From positions 19,610 through 83,609 of the forward strand of contig NZ_FNDP01000013.1 of assembly GCF_900100545.1 (NCBI RefSeq): a stretch of DNA of 64,000 nucleotides. The letters are read 5' to 3'. Shown one piece after another: positions 28,371-39,200 of the stretch; position 1 is the first letter of the stretch; every line of letters starts with the position of its first letter. This DNA comes from Pseudobutyrivibrio sp. 49. GTDB lineage: Bacteria; Bacillota; Clostridia; Lachnospirales; Lachnospiraceae. Under the pieces are notes generated by a model. That model had not been told where the DNA came from. It saw only the letters and a list, made by a program, of their open reading frames with translations, and ran no database searches. A program made the translations under genes and the position numbers.

Positions 28371-29027
28371 CTAAAGGCTGAATATAAATAAGAGAATTGC
28401 CATGTAGTATGTCGCTAGATTTACAAAATGGACAAGTCTCTTATTTTTTTTGTCTGGAAAATGGAAGAAGTACAAAAATAAGATGGTAAAATCACTCAGC
28501 AGGAACAAAACTCCTGCGCAGGCTATTTCTCCCATACCCGCCATTCCACACTCAATAGCTTTAAAAGTCATTGTAGTGACGAAATAGCAGTATATCAGGC
28601 ATGGTACAAATAAACGTCCCATATGAAGATGCCATGCCTTTTTCATCCACACCAAAAGCAGACAAACCACTATTGGCAGAATGAATACCCACATGCTGGT
28701 GTCCTCTGTTATCCTGCACATATAATTGAGCAGTCCAACATGGCCAAGCATAAATGCAATGATTCCCAGAGCCATAAACTGTTTTCTCATGTATGTGTTG
28801 AACAGGCCCATCAGCAGGTCTCCTACAAAGCATGCTAGAAGCGCCCAGAACAGCAACCACAGCTTCTGTGAAAAGCACTGATTAATCCAAAGAATCACTA
28901 AAAAGGAGGCACTACATACCACCTTTAAAGGGACATAGTACCTCCTTGATAAGCTATTATCACATACTGAAAATAATGCAATTAACAGTGCCACGTAAAT
29001 AATAGTCTCGATAATCATTTTCTCCAC
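28371..29027 (-). CDS. YhhN family membrane protein (possible lysoplasmalogenase)
   Basis: A 218-residue protein with about eight membrane helices. Family landmarks are the conserved Asp after a helix (ACFVGDLLMGLFN) and LLSDFTILF near the C-terminus. Eukaryotic and some bacterial members hydrolyse the vinyl-ether bond of lysoplasmalogens. Butyrivibrio-type anaerobes contain plasmalogens, so the function is plausible but not shown. It begins 1 nt after the surface protein stop and is third gene of sortase, surface protein, yhhN. Confidence 0.82.
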   Translation of the reverse strand: MEKMIIETIIYVALLIALFSVCDNSLSRRYYVPLKVVCSASFLVILWINQCFSQKLWLLFWALLACFVGDLLMGLFNTYMRKQFMALGIIAFMLGHVGLLNYMCRITEDTSMWVFILPIVVCLLLVWMKKAWHLHMGRLFVPCLIYCYFVTTMTFKAIECGMAGMGEIACAGVLFLLSDFTILFLYFFHFPDKKNKRLVHFVNLATYYMAILLFIFSL

Positions 29028-29028
29028 C

Positions 29029-30930
29029 TTAATAGTCTTCTCGCTGGTCTGCCAAAATCATCTCCAGCTTTCTCTGTCTTCCCATAAGTATTGAACCGGC
29101 GCCAAGAAGGAATATTGCCATGCATAGCAGATATCTGGCGTCGAATCCATCCGCCGTCTTAGGGGTAGTATCCTTAGTATGACCAGATGAAATAGAACCA
29201 TCTGAGCTTATCTTATATGAAACTGTTGTTGTAGCCTTTGAGCCTACCACCTTAAGTCCTGTCAATGCGTATCCATCATCATACTGGAACTGCACTACAT
29301 GATCTCCAGGTGAAAGAGTTGCTACATAATCTTTCTTTAGTGTTAATATTGTTGAACCTGATGCTAATGTGTAGTTAGCGCTGTTAAGTACGGCACCATC
29401 CATCAGGATATATAACAATTTACTTAACTCACCATTGCAGACAATTACGACATCGCCGTTATTCTGAGCTATTACCTGGCCACCGCCCTTGGTAACAACA
29501 TATTTGTTAGTGGTCTGTGCCTCTGCGCTTGCAGTAATTCCAGGTGTATTATTTGTGCCTGTAGTTGCTGCAGCTGTAGTCGCTGACTTACCATCAATAG
29601 GCTTATAGAAGAAGTAAACCTTCATATCACCATGTACAACACCTGATTCATTTCTTCCGCCCCAATGAGAGTATCCTGTATAAGATGTAGGGCTAAATGA
29701 ATATGATGCACCGTCAACATACTTGTTTGTTGAACGGGTAATAGTCTTTGTCATAGTTGACATATCAGATTTGTAGAACTCGTCCACTACAGTAACGGTG
29801 TACATTTTACCATTTGAAGGTGTACCTGTAGGTGTTGGCGAACCTGTAGGTGTCGGTGAACCTGTAGGAGTTGGGTCACCGGAATCACTTGGGTCAGATG
29901 GGTCATCAACTGTGGCTGTATATTCAAATCTAAAGGTTGTGTCAGTTGATACTGTAAATGAGGTTCCGCTTGTCTGAACATTGTCCTTATATACAACAAC
30001 CGTGTAATCAGTGTAGGTAGGTACTGTTACTGTTTGTGCTGTTGTATATGGACCATATGACTGAGAAGAATACTTAGTAGAATCCTCAACTCCATCCTTA
30101 GACATAAACTTCTTAATTATTGTATATGAAAACTCTTCTTCTGGATCGGAGCTTCCACCTCCGCCTTCACTTGAGCCAGAATCGTACTGAATCTTATCTT
30201 TTCCTGCATTTGCACATCTTCGAGTAAAATAATCCGTTACTTCCGAAGCAGATGTTTCTGTAGAACCATATGCATAGCAGATAGTGTTATCGCGTGGCCA
30301 ATTTGTTTGTTCTCCAAATCCATTAGCAACTATAGAATCTGCTCCACCGTTATTAAATACTAATTCTGTTACAATACTATTATCAAATGCATGATCATCT
30401 ATCTTTGTAGTACCACTACGTACTACTAGTCTTGATCCTGCACTCCAGGTTACATAAACAAGGGTGCTACCATTGTAAAGCACTCCATTTTCCATATAAT
30501 ATCCAGAGCCAGGATTCTGACCAGCAATAGTAATGCTTACTGAATCACTTCCTGCAAAGGTATTTCCATGAGCACCATACATATTTCCAGTTACATATAC
30601 AGAAGTCAAACTCTGATTATCTGCTAACGAAAAACGATCTAATGTCAGCGAACCATCTACATAAACCTGACTTAATGATGGACAATTCTGTAAGGCAGCC
30701 TCATTAATAGCAAGATCTCCAGATGAAGTTACCTTCGATAACTCACTTTTTTGAGTAGCGTTTAATGTGGTTGAACTAATCGTATCTCCACCGGTAGCAA
30801 TATATGCCCCATTTTCGTAGCTACCATCAGCCTCAGAAACAGTGCTTCCAAAGAACGTGAAGCCTGTGAGAATAATAGATAAGCTAATTAGAATACATCC
30901 TGTCTTTTTAAAAAATCCTTTTTTCACCAT
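29029..30930 (-). CDS. Sortase-anchored surface protein with LRR-like and Pro-Thr repeats
   Basis: A 633-residue secreted protein. A signal peptide (KTGCILISLSIILTGFTFF) is followed by BspA/LRR_5-like segments (residues about 60-210). Then come a beta domain with IIKKFMSKDG, a stalk of PTPTGS repeats (near 350-370), a second similar domain and a C-terminal sorting signal: TPKTADG at about 589, a hydrophobic helix and RQRK. The motif is a variant of the LPxTG class, close to the PKTxD forms of clostridial class B sortases. The gene lies 43 nt downstream of a class B sortase and is surely its substrate in context. A ligand is not predicted. Confidence 0.82.
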   Translation of the reverse strand: MVKKGFFKKTGCILISLSIILTGFTFFGSTVSEADGSYENGAYIATGGDTISSTTLNATQKSELSKVTSSGDLAINEAALQNCPSLSQVYVDGSLTLDRFSLADNQSLTSVYVTGNMYGAHGNTFAGSDSVSITIAGQNPGSGYYMENGVLYNGSTLVYVTWSAGSRLVVRSGTTKIDDHAFDNSIVTELVFNNGGADSIVANGFGEQTNWPRDNTICYAYGSTETSASEVTDYFTRRCANAGKDKIQYDSGSSEGGGGSSDPEEEFSYTIIKKFMSKDGVEDSTKYSSQSYGPYTTAQTVTVPTYTDYTVVVYKDNVQTSGTSFTVSTDTTFRFEYTATVDDPSDPSDSGDPTPTGSPTPTGSPTPTGTPSNGKMYTVTVVDEFYKSDMSTMTKTITRSTNKYVDGASYSFSPTSYTGYSHWGGRNESGVVHGDMKVYFFYKPIDGKSATTAAATTGTNNTPGITASAEAQTTNKYVVTKGGGQVIAQNNGDVVIVCNGELSKLLYILMDGAVLNSANYTLASGSTILTLKKDYVATLSPGDHVVQFQYDDGYALTGLKVVGSKATTTVSYKISSDGSISSGHTKDTTPKTADGFDARYLLCMAIFLLGAGSILMGRQRKLEMILADQREDY

Positions 30931-30973
30931 AGCATCCCCACCCCAAATATCAAGGCATACATTAAAGTGTCAA

Positions 30974-32152
30974 TCATTTGACTCTCTTTGCTACGATGAA
31001 CATTCTGCCGTCTTCCTTATAAGTATTACACGTGCTGAGAGTCAATATTTTATCAGTGCTTGAAATATCGATAGTCTCATCAAATGCAGATAAACGCTGG
31101 ATGTTATCTAAAAACTCCTGAAGCTCAGCACCAGTTATGGCGTCGATAAAATCGTAGTATTTGTAGGTGTCATCATCGTCATATCCCACTTCTGATAAAC
31201 CTACTCCTACAACCTCATATTCCTGCTCTTCGTAAAGAGTTTTAAATATTATCTTTTTGTGTGCCTGATAATAATCATAATTTAGGTACCGCTTTAAACC
31301 ACCAAACATGGTTCCTTTACGCATGTTGTGACCATAAATAATGGTATTGGTGGTTGGATTTAATATGTCGCATCGATAGTCCACAAATAAAGTGCCGCCT
31401 GTGCTATCGTTGCCATAAAAATCCCTGCGAAGATAATATTCTGGATCATTTGGAGTCTGAACAACTGGATAGTTGATATCAGTATCTACTATCTCTAAAA
31501 CCCCTACCAAATCGTGGTTTGCCGAATATAGTTCTGTAAGTTCAGGAAGAATTACTCGCTCACCCTCTACATAATGAGTGTCCCATGGGCTGTTGATTAA
31601 ATCATCCTCAATGACTTTGGCAGGTGTGTTATTTTCCTCACCATGACCTGCATTTGAATCCTCTACAGTACCTATATCGTCAATTTCATTATCAATTTTA
31701 ACGTTATTTTGTGAATTATTAGTGTTCGATGCTTTTTGGACACTTTCCTGTAACTTAGCGATTTTTCTAGTCTCAGCTATCTCCTTAATCTCGATTCCAG
31801 CGAACACTACAATCAATACTGCTGCAATACCCACAAAAATAAGGCCAAAGAGCCTAGAACTCTTAGCCTTTCCTGCTGCTTCTTCTATGATTTCCCTGTC
31901 ATCAAGCATACCTGCAGACTTGTTGGCTACGATGTCTGCCACGTGGTCTACATACTGCTTTCCTATAGGGCTATTGAAGGTAATAATACCGTCACGAATG
32001 TCGTTATAAAGGCGCAAAGCAACCTCAGGATCTTGGATATCAAGCTCCGCATTGATGCACTCTATTTTCTTTACATCCTCCTGTGCTGCTCTGTACTCAT
32101 AGTAGGTCTCAAACTCGAAGCCACCTATGATGAACCTTTTGTTTTCCGCCAT
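30974..32152 (-). CDS. srtB: Class B sortase
   Basis: A 392-residue cysteine transpeptidase that attaches surface proteins to peptidoglycan. A long N-terminal cytoplasmic part (about 95 residues) precedes one membrane helix (GLIFVGIAAVLIVVFAGIEI), a linker, and the sortase domain with His in IIYGHNMR (about 274), Cys in LTLSTCNTY (about 372) and Arg in MFIVAKR. The acidic linker between helix and domain is longer than in SrtB of staphylococci, as is the N-terminal cytoplasmic region. It is the first gene of a three-gene operon with its presumed substrate. The 131 nt upstream contains the terminator of the next gene. Confidence 0.93.
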   Translation of the reverse strand: MAENKRFIIGGFEFETYYEYRAAQEDVKKIECINAELDIQDPEVALRLYNDIRDGIITFNSPIGKQYVDHVADIVANKSAGMLDDREIIEEAAGKAKSSRLFGLIFVGIAAVLIVVFAGIEIKEIAETRKIAKLQESVQKASNTNNSQNNVKIDNEIDDIGTVEDSNAGHGEENNTPAKVIEDDLINSPWDTHYVEGERVILPELTELYSANHDLVGVLEIVDTDINYPVVQTPNDPEYYLRRDFYGNDSTGGTLFVDYRCDILNPTTNTIIYGHNMRKGTMFGGLKRYLNYDYYQAHKKIIFKTLYEEQEYEVVGVGLSEVGYDDDDTYKYYDFIDAITGAELQEFLDNIQRLSAFDETIDISSTDKILTLSTCNTYKEDGRMFIVAKRVK

Positions 32153-32249
32153 ACATTAATACGCCCCATATACTTTTTCTTTATTTTAGCAGTTCTTATC
32201 TATAATTGCATAAAATCCACATTTTTTTCTTTTTTACCGCAACAATAAA

Positions 32250-32278
32250 AAACACCCTAGGTCTCAAAACCCAGGGTG
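32250..32278 (-). terminator. Terminator after the Rpn-like gene
   Basis: Minus strand: imperfect stem CACCCTGGG/CCTAGGGTG followed by TTTTTTATTG, 6 nt after the stop of the Rpn/PD-(D/E)XK gene. Confidence 0.8.
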
Positions 32279-32283
32279 ACTAT

Positions 32284-33129
32284 TTATTCTTTTTCAGCTA
32301 ACTGGCGCTTTAACTCAGCAATTATAGCATCTTTCTCTTCTAATTCTGCTTTTGCTTCATCCAATGCTTCCGTAAGATTTTGTCTACTAATCAGCTCTTC
32401 CTCTCTCCAAAAGCATTGTTCTCTGATAAGCTCATCCCCTGTTAGATAATGGAGAGTTTCTGTTGCATCAGCTATTATAGGATTTTCTTTAGCTAGCATA
32501 TAAATCTCCTCCCAACACTTCGCACTGAACAACTTCGCCCAGTGATCTATTTTATATTCCTTATCCTCATCAGTTGCTAGTTCTATCTGCTTTAAGTCTA
32601 ACACCGATATGGTGAATTTGTCACTATAGATTCTTCCATTTTTAACATTCTTCATCTTATAGGTCGAATAAAACTCTAGTGCATCCTCAAACAGTGTAAA
32701 ATCAAGGATTCCTATTTGATGTACAGGGCGAATATTAATATATTTCCCACCCTTAGCAATCTCTGCAAATTCTCTTCCTAGATATGCAAGTGATCTTTCT
32801 GGCCAATTATGCTCATTCACAACCTGCATTTCAAGTTCTATTATAGAGGAATTGTTCAATAACACCTTAATATCCAAAACAAACTGCTTCTCACTAATTG
32901 ATTGTCCTAGAATTATTGAATTCTCGATTGTAGCACTTTGGATAGTATCCGGCTTTAGATGCAACAACGCACCTATTAATCCTTTTAACACATTGTTATT
33001 TTCCTGTAAAAGCGCTTTAAATAAATAATCGTTTGTCATAGGAATCTCCAATGGTGTGTCACCAGATGGATATCCGTCAGGTATCACAAAACAAGTTTCT
33101 TCTTCAATATTGAATTTTTTCTTTGTCAT
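32284..33129 (-). CDS. Rpn/PD-(D/E)XK nuclease-family protein
   Basis: About 281 residues from ATG 33129, chosen because GGAGG lies 5 nt upstream; a longer start at 33153 has none. The family signature is MTNDYLFKALLQENNNVLKGLIGALL near the N-terminus, then the nuclease-like strand pair FVLDIKVLLNNSSIIELEMQ with Asp and Glu-x-Gln. These proteins (Rpn, often called transposase-like) promote recombination in E. coli and occur in many copies in rumen and gut bacteria. The C-terminus is a coiled coil (DEAKAELEEKDAIIAELKRQ). It is a single-gene unit with its own terminator. Activity is not certain. Confidence 0.85.
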   Translation of the reverse strand: MTKKKFNIEEETCFVIPDGYPSGDTPLEIPMTNDYLFKALLQENNNVLKGLIGALLHLKPDTIQSATIENSIILGQSISEKQFVLDIKVLLNNSSIIELEMQVVNEHNWPERSLAYLGREFAEIAKGGKYINIRPVHQIGILDFTLFEDALEFYSTYKMKNVKNGRIYSDKFTISVLDLKQIELATDEDKEYKIDHWAKLFSAKCWEEIYMLAKENPIIADATETLHYLTGDELIREQCFWREEELISRQNLTEALDEAKAELEEKDAIIAELKRQLAEKE

Positions 33130-33245
33130 ATTACCTCCGCTAATATGACACAAATCAAATGGGATTATAAAACGAAAAAAACGAAAAAAGACTTTGTATT
33201 TATATCATAATTTTTTTCCCTTTTCAACTTATTAATTTCTTCTTA

Positions 33246-33275
33246 CAAAAAACAGAGGCAGCCATTGGCTGCCTC
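33246..33275 (-). terminator. Terminator of the giant surface protein gene
   Basis: Minus strand: stem GAGGCAGCC/GGCTGCCTC with loop AAT and a following TGTTTTTT run, 18 nt after the stop of the 11-kb gene. Confidence 0.9.
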
Positions 33276-33292
33276 CATCAATTTTAAATCAA

Positions 33293-36200
33293 CTATTTAA
33301 TTGTGACTGGAATATGTGGTGACTCATTAATTCTTTTCAGGTCTGCATTGTTCAAATAATAACCGACAACGTAGTAATAATATGTCTTACCGCTTGTCAG
33401 GTTAGTATTTGTAAACTGCTTAGAGGTCATGTTAGTAGGTACTATAGCCACTATAGTTCCATCACCTGAAGATGTCTCAGCTCTATAGATGTAGTAGAGC
33501 GTAGCATCACCATAGTTATCCCACTTAATTGTAGCAGATTGAGCCGAATCGCTTGTTACAGTGATATCTGTGCTAGCCACACCAGTTGGTACATTAAGTG
33601 TGCTAATTACCCCTTTATTCTGGTTTCCATTTACAAAGGCTCGAACCTGTACTCGGTAGTTTGAACTACTTGTTAAGCCAGTAAACTTGTGTGTAGTGTC
33701 AGAACCATATTTCTTAATAGGTGTTGTGTAGCAATCAATATAATTACCACTGCTGTTCATCTTCTGGAGCATCAGCTCTGTTCCTGTAGAATAGATTTCC
33801 TGATTCCACTTAACTGTCGCTGTGGTTCCTGTGTTCTCGATTATTCCAAGTCCAGTGATGCTTCCAAGCACGATATCAAAGACTTCTGTTCTTGAAGCAG
33901 CAGCAATATTTTTATTACCTTCTACACGTTTAATAGTCATTAAACCTACATTCTCAATATTGCCATTAGGATTACTCTCATTGTAATCAATAGTGTAATC
34001 CTTATCCTTTGTCAAATCATACCTCTGCTTAGCAAGCGATCTAAGGTTTGTAGACTCAATGTAAGCAACAATTGAAGGCTTAACCTTTCTACCAGTATAT
34101 CTCTGCTTGATAGAATAGAGAACCTTTACGTTATTAGCGTTTAGATTTACTGGCACAATCTCGTATTCACCCTCAACCTGTCCCTTCTTCTCAGCACTGT
34201 CTCCAATCTGATAAGACAGTCTGACTTTGAATGTACCTGGTGTCTTGAAGTAATCCTTCTCTATTGCTTCAAAGTTAGAAAGATCTCTTTCATTAAACTC
34301 TGTATATGGTTCTCCGCTACCCTTTGATATCTCTGTCTTAGTAACTGTAGCAGTAGATATACTTGGCTTAAAGTCTGGAATAATGTTAAATCCAGTATAG
34401 GTGTAGGAAGACTCAAGATTCTTAATTCTTACATCATCAGCATTAAACTCTACACTGTATCTTACTTCCTTCTCACCTGTCCAATATGGAGCCACACCTG
34501 TATAGGTTACATATCCGCCTAATGAATACTCGTCGTTTTCATTAATTCTCCTATGCCCTGTAGCAGTATATGCCGCCTTTTCTGTAGCTGTATCCTCATG
34601 CTTCAGTGCCAGTTCCTTACTTACGCCTCGTCTATCTGGAGCAAAGAACAGATAAATCTCTGGCTCGCCATAGGTAATATACGTTCCTGTGTACTGCTGG
34701 ATAGGCTCATTTATCATAACAAAGGTATCATCACTCTCATCCGCAGTGTCATGAGTGTCCAGATAATAAGTAACAGCATCACCTATGTCACCATATATGA
34801 TGAAGTTCTTTGTTACTACATTCTCCTTCAAGGCATAGTTATTGATACCCGTTATTATAATGCTGGCTTCACCTGGATAGATGTTGTCCTTGTACTCTAT
34901 AGTGTAATCTATATCTTCCTTAAGCTCCTTAGATCCTGCCTTTACTAAAATATCAGGCGTCTGCTCTGTTCCATCATATTCATATCTATTATCATTATGC
35001 TGATTCTTGAAAGTGACCGTAAAGGTCTTTTCATCAAATTTATCTGGTATTAAGATGTAGCGAATGTGGAACGCCGCACTGTTCTTAGGAACATAATAAT
35101 TTCCTATGCCAGAACTTATCGCTTCAGATGCAGCTGTGTTACTAGCCTCTGTATCCTCAGTAGCTGAAACCTTAAACTCGATTTTCACATCACAGTAAGT
35201 ATCAAGCTCGTACTTCTTAGACACATCATTATATTTAAATGTGGAAGCCTTATTAGCATTGCTAATAGTATCACTATTGATAGGCTGCAAATCAGCATCA
35301 TTATTAATGATGTTATTGGTTGATAATGTCTTATCTGTGACGGTAACCGTAGGTACAAATTCCTCTCCATCATATTTGACATAGTAGTAGCCTATATAAT
35401 CTTTGTAATCGTCAGATGGAATCAGCTTTGTATCATAGAGATACTTCTTTGCAGTTTCTTCTGTTAATCTGGCAATCTTAGTACCTGATAGTGCAAACTC
35501 CAATACCTCTGTACCTGCTGCACTTCCATCGCTTGTGGCCTTCATAGGATTCTCATTAGTAAAGGCACCTATTCCTGGCAGCTTTTCATTATGGGTATAT
35601 GCTTTTGCATTTACTCCTTTTCGGGTAATACTATACTTCTGCTTGATAGTTCCACAGTAATCACCCTTACCTGTGATAATTACATATTTATATCCAGCAT
35701 TAGTAACAGCATCCTCATTACCAGCTTCATCCGTAAATGACACATCATAATGAGTACCTCTAGCAAGGGTAGCCGCACCATTCTTATCTCGAACAGTTAC
35801 CGTTGGCTTTTGGTTTTGACCATTGTATTCAAAGGTAAGCTGATATGCATCTTCTGCAGTACTTGGATCATAGTCATAATCCTCTTTTGCTTTAAAATGA
35901 ATCTTCCATTCCTGATTATTAATATTCTTACCAATGTTGTATGGAATATTAATGCTATCCTTATAATCACCCAAACCTTCGATAATTACATATGGCGAAC
36001 CATCAGCTATATCTGCGTTCTGTGTTGCAGTACCATTTCTCCTCCAACCGGCAGAGCCTGCACCACTATTGTTCTGTGGTGTTACCTTATAATCTACATT
36101 TTCAACAAGCTCTTTACCCTGAGACTCCTCTGTCGTACCATCAGCATTAGTGGTAACCACTATAGCGCCCTTGTCGTAGATTGTAATGCTAGGCTTATTA

Positions 36201-39200
36201 TTAGGATATTCTGGTGAATTAATCTTAGGTACATCATCTATCGATATCTTTAATCCATTAGCATCTGACGAATCTTCAACTTCATACTTAGGGTTCGTTG
36301 TGCTGCTAGTACTTGGCACATAACAATCTTCCCAATTCTTAGGATAGAACTTGCTATCTGCTGACTTATAGTAGTAATGGAAGTTGTTTGAGAGAGACCT
36401 TGGTGTTATCTCAAATGTCTCCTCTCTTTGACCTTCGCAGTTGTTCTTTCCTGCAATTTCGATTGTATATACACCAGTATTATATATTTTGCCATCTGGA
36501 TAGTGTTTACCATCCTTATCAGTGATAGTTACCTCATAATCATAATTCTTAGAGGTATCTAATGTTGAATATGCACCCTTTTGTGTCAGTGGAACATTAA
36601 ATGTCTTACCTGTCTTAGGGTTTGTATAAGGTATTGTAAGCTTTACAACGTTGGATACGTCGATAGCTCCACCTGTGTATTCTGCTGTTCTCTGGGCAAT
36701 AGTAACAGAGCCACTACTAATATCACGCTTGTTGATATTGAATGACGCAACTGTTTGATTAATTATATTTCCAGAAGAACCTGGCACAATTCTAAAGTAA
36801 GGTGCTCCGGAATTCACTATATTTGTTTCAGCCTTTTCCTTAGCAGTGTAATTATTAGTCCAATCCTGTGCCTTCCAATCACCACTGGTAACATTGCCTT
36901 TTTCTTCCAACAGCTGACGTCTTACACCCTTAGAATCCTTGCAGTATAAAGCATATGTTGGTCTTACTGTTGCATAACCCTTGTCTGGATCATTTTGATC
37001 AACATCATCTGGATTAATATAATATCCATTATATGTTGCATCACTTATTTCAATTTCAATCCTAGCAATGTCCTTTGAATCTGTTAAATCCAATGGTTTA
37101 ATTCTAAATGTTAGATTCGTTGTAAATGCAGGGCATGCATATGAGCCAAGACCTGTAATTCTTACACCTGACGAATTGCTATCAGACGCCCTGGTATTGT
37201 CAGTATAAGAAACACGATAGTCTGTTCCTTGTACTAGGTCTATTTTACCTGTAGCGGTAGGGATATAACCTTTTACCGCAGGTTCTATAGGACCACCTGT
37301 ATATCGTAAATCCGAAACATCATCAACAAACTCAAATGTAGCCTTGGTCTTCAGTGACACCTCAGTAATATAGAAGTTCTTAGTCAAACTTGTATCTGAT
37401 CTTACAAGCTCCGTATCCTTCGGAAGCACTGTAACAGGATGCTCTCCTATATTTGTAAATGACTTATCACTGTCCTTAATCTTGACTAATTCAGTTCCAT
37501 GTCCTCCTGCATCATAGAGATATAAGTCACCTAAATCTTTTACTGTGACTCTTACTCTCTTTTCCATATCAAAAGGATCACCTGTATACTCTACGCTCTC
37601 CTCTAATTGCGTATTGTTACTTGGATTGATAAAGTCCATAGTAGCTGTAGAAAGGTTATATTTTACCCAGAATTCAAGTGTTTTAACGGAATCCGCTGAA
37701 TAATACTTGCTATTTGCTGTAGCGCTAACCTTTACATTATAATAACCAGCTTTAACTACTTCTGTAGGTGCAGGGTTTACAAAATCAGAATCTGTTTTAT
37801 AAGTTTTGTATTCATATGATATTTCATAATCTGTACCCTTAGTACCTAAAATTCCCTTTATTACAGGCTGAATAGAATCTACACCGGTCTTACCTGTGTA
37901 ATCATAAACAGAAGGATTCATGCTCAGCGCCGCATTCGATAAATTATCCAGGAAGCATACAGTATTACCCGTTTCATCCTTAACAGATGTTGCCGTTCCT
38001 CTACAAATATACTGACCCTCTACAGAAAGTGTATCATCTGGGCCTGCCTTTCCTGTCCTGTCTCTCTTAATTGTAAATACATCCTCAGTTGACCCTTTTA
38101 TCAACAAAGTGGTAGCTAAAGTCTTATCATAATCTCCACCTGGTGCTGACTTATACTTAATTACAGGACGAATGTTATGCTGTGTTTCCTGCGTTAATGT
38201 ATATTTGGATTCCTCCATATAAACTCTTGATAATCCATCTGATGAACTATTAGAGCTTATATCAAGATAAATTGTAAATGGTACGGCACAGTATCCGCTA
38301 TAAGTGCCTCTTCCTTCTATGAAGATATAGTTCGATTCATAAGAAGGAATAAACAGTGGCTTACCATCATCCGAATAAGCCGATGGCTCAAGAATACTCT
38401 TATAGTTTTTTCTTAAAGCAGCATTAATTTCATCAATCTTACTTTGACTGGTATCTGTTACCAGTACATAATCCTCAGTTACCTTTAATTCCTTGCCGTC
38501 TATTCCCGGTTCCTTCACTGTAAGAGTAAGACTCTTGTTACTGATTGAATTAGCAATATCCGTAATACTATATGTAGACGCTGTATACTTTAAAGGACTC
38601 AGTGTACCAACAAATGACGAAATGTCATTTGCCACTATTTTATAGTTAATCTTAATTGTGTCCTGCACATAGTTAGTGTTAGTAATCTTGATTTCAAGCT
38701 TATATTCATCAATGCTTGTGTAATCAGCATTAGCTGGACTAGAAGTTGTTATTGTGTAGTCAACATCTTCTGTTAATATCGTATCCCCATCTGCAGCTTT
38801 TATTACTATATCTGGAACATGCTTGTCCCCATCATATAAGTAATTCTCATCAGCTGTGAACGTATATGGGAATTCAGACGCTGTAGTATTAGGAACAGTT
38901 GTAATTGTAGGATCAGAATTACCTGATGTAAGTGGCAATATAGCTGTATCTGGATCCGTTGCTTTTCTCTTAATATATACCTTTACCAAACCCTGTCTAA
39001 TTGTAAATGTTAACTCTCTAGGGTCAGTAAAGTTACCTACACCATGAATTGCCTTAGAATATGAATTACTTACATCATTATTTCCATCTAATTTAAATGG
39101 ATCTGGGCTATAGTCTCCTGCCTTCAATACATAATTTGTCGCGTCATTATTTGTAGATCCACTCTGTAAATATCCCTCAATAGTAACTGGAATATCACCA

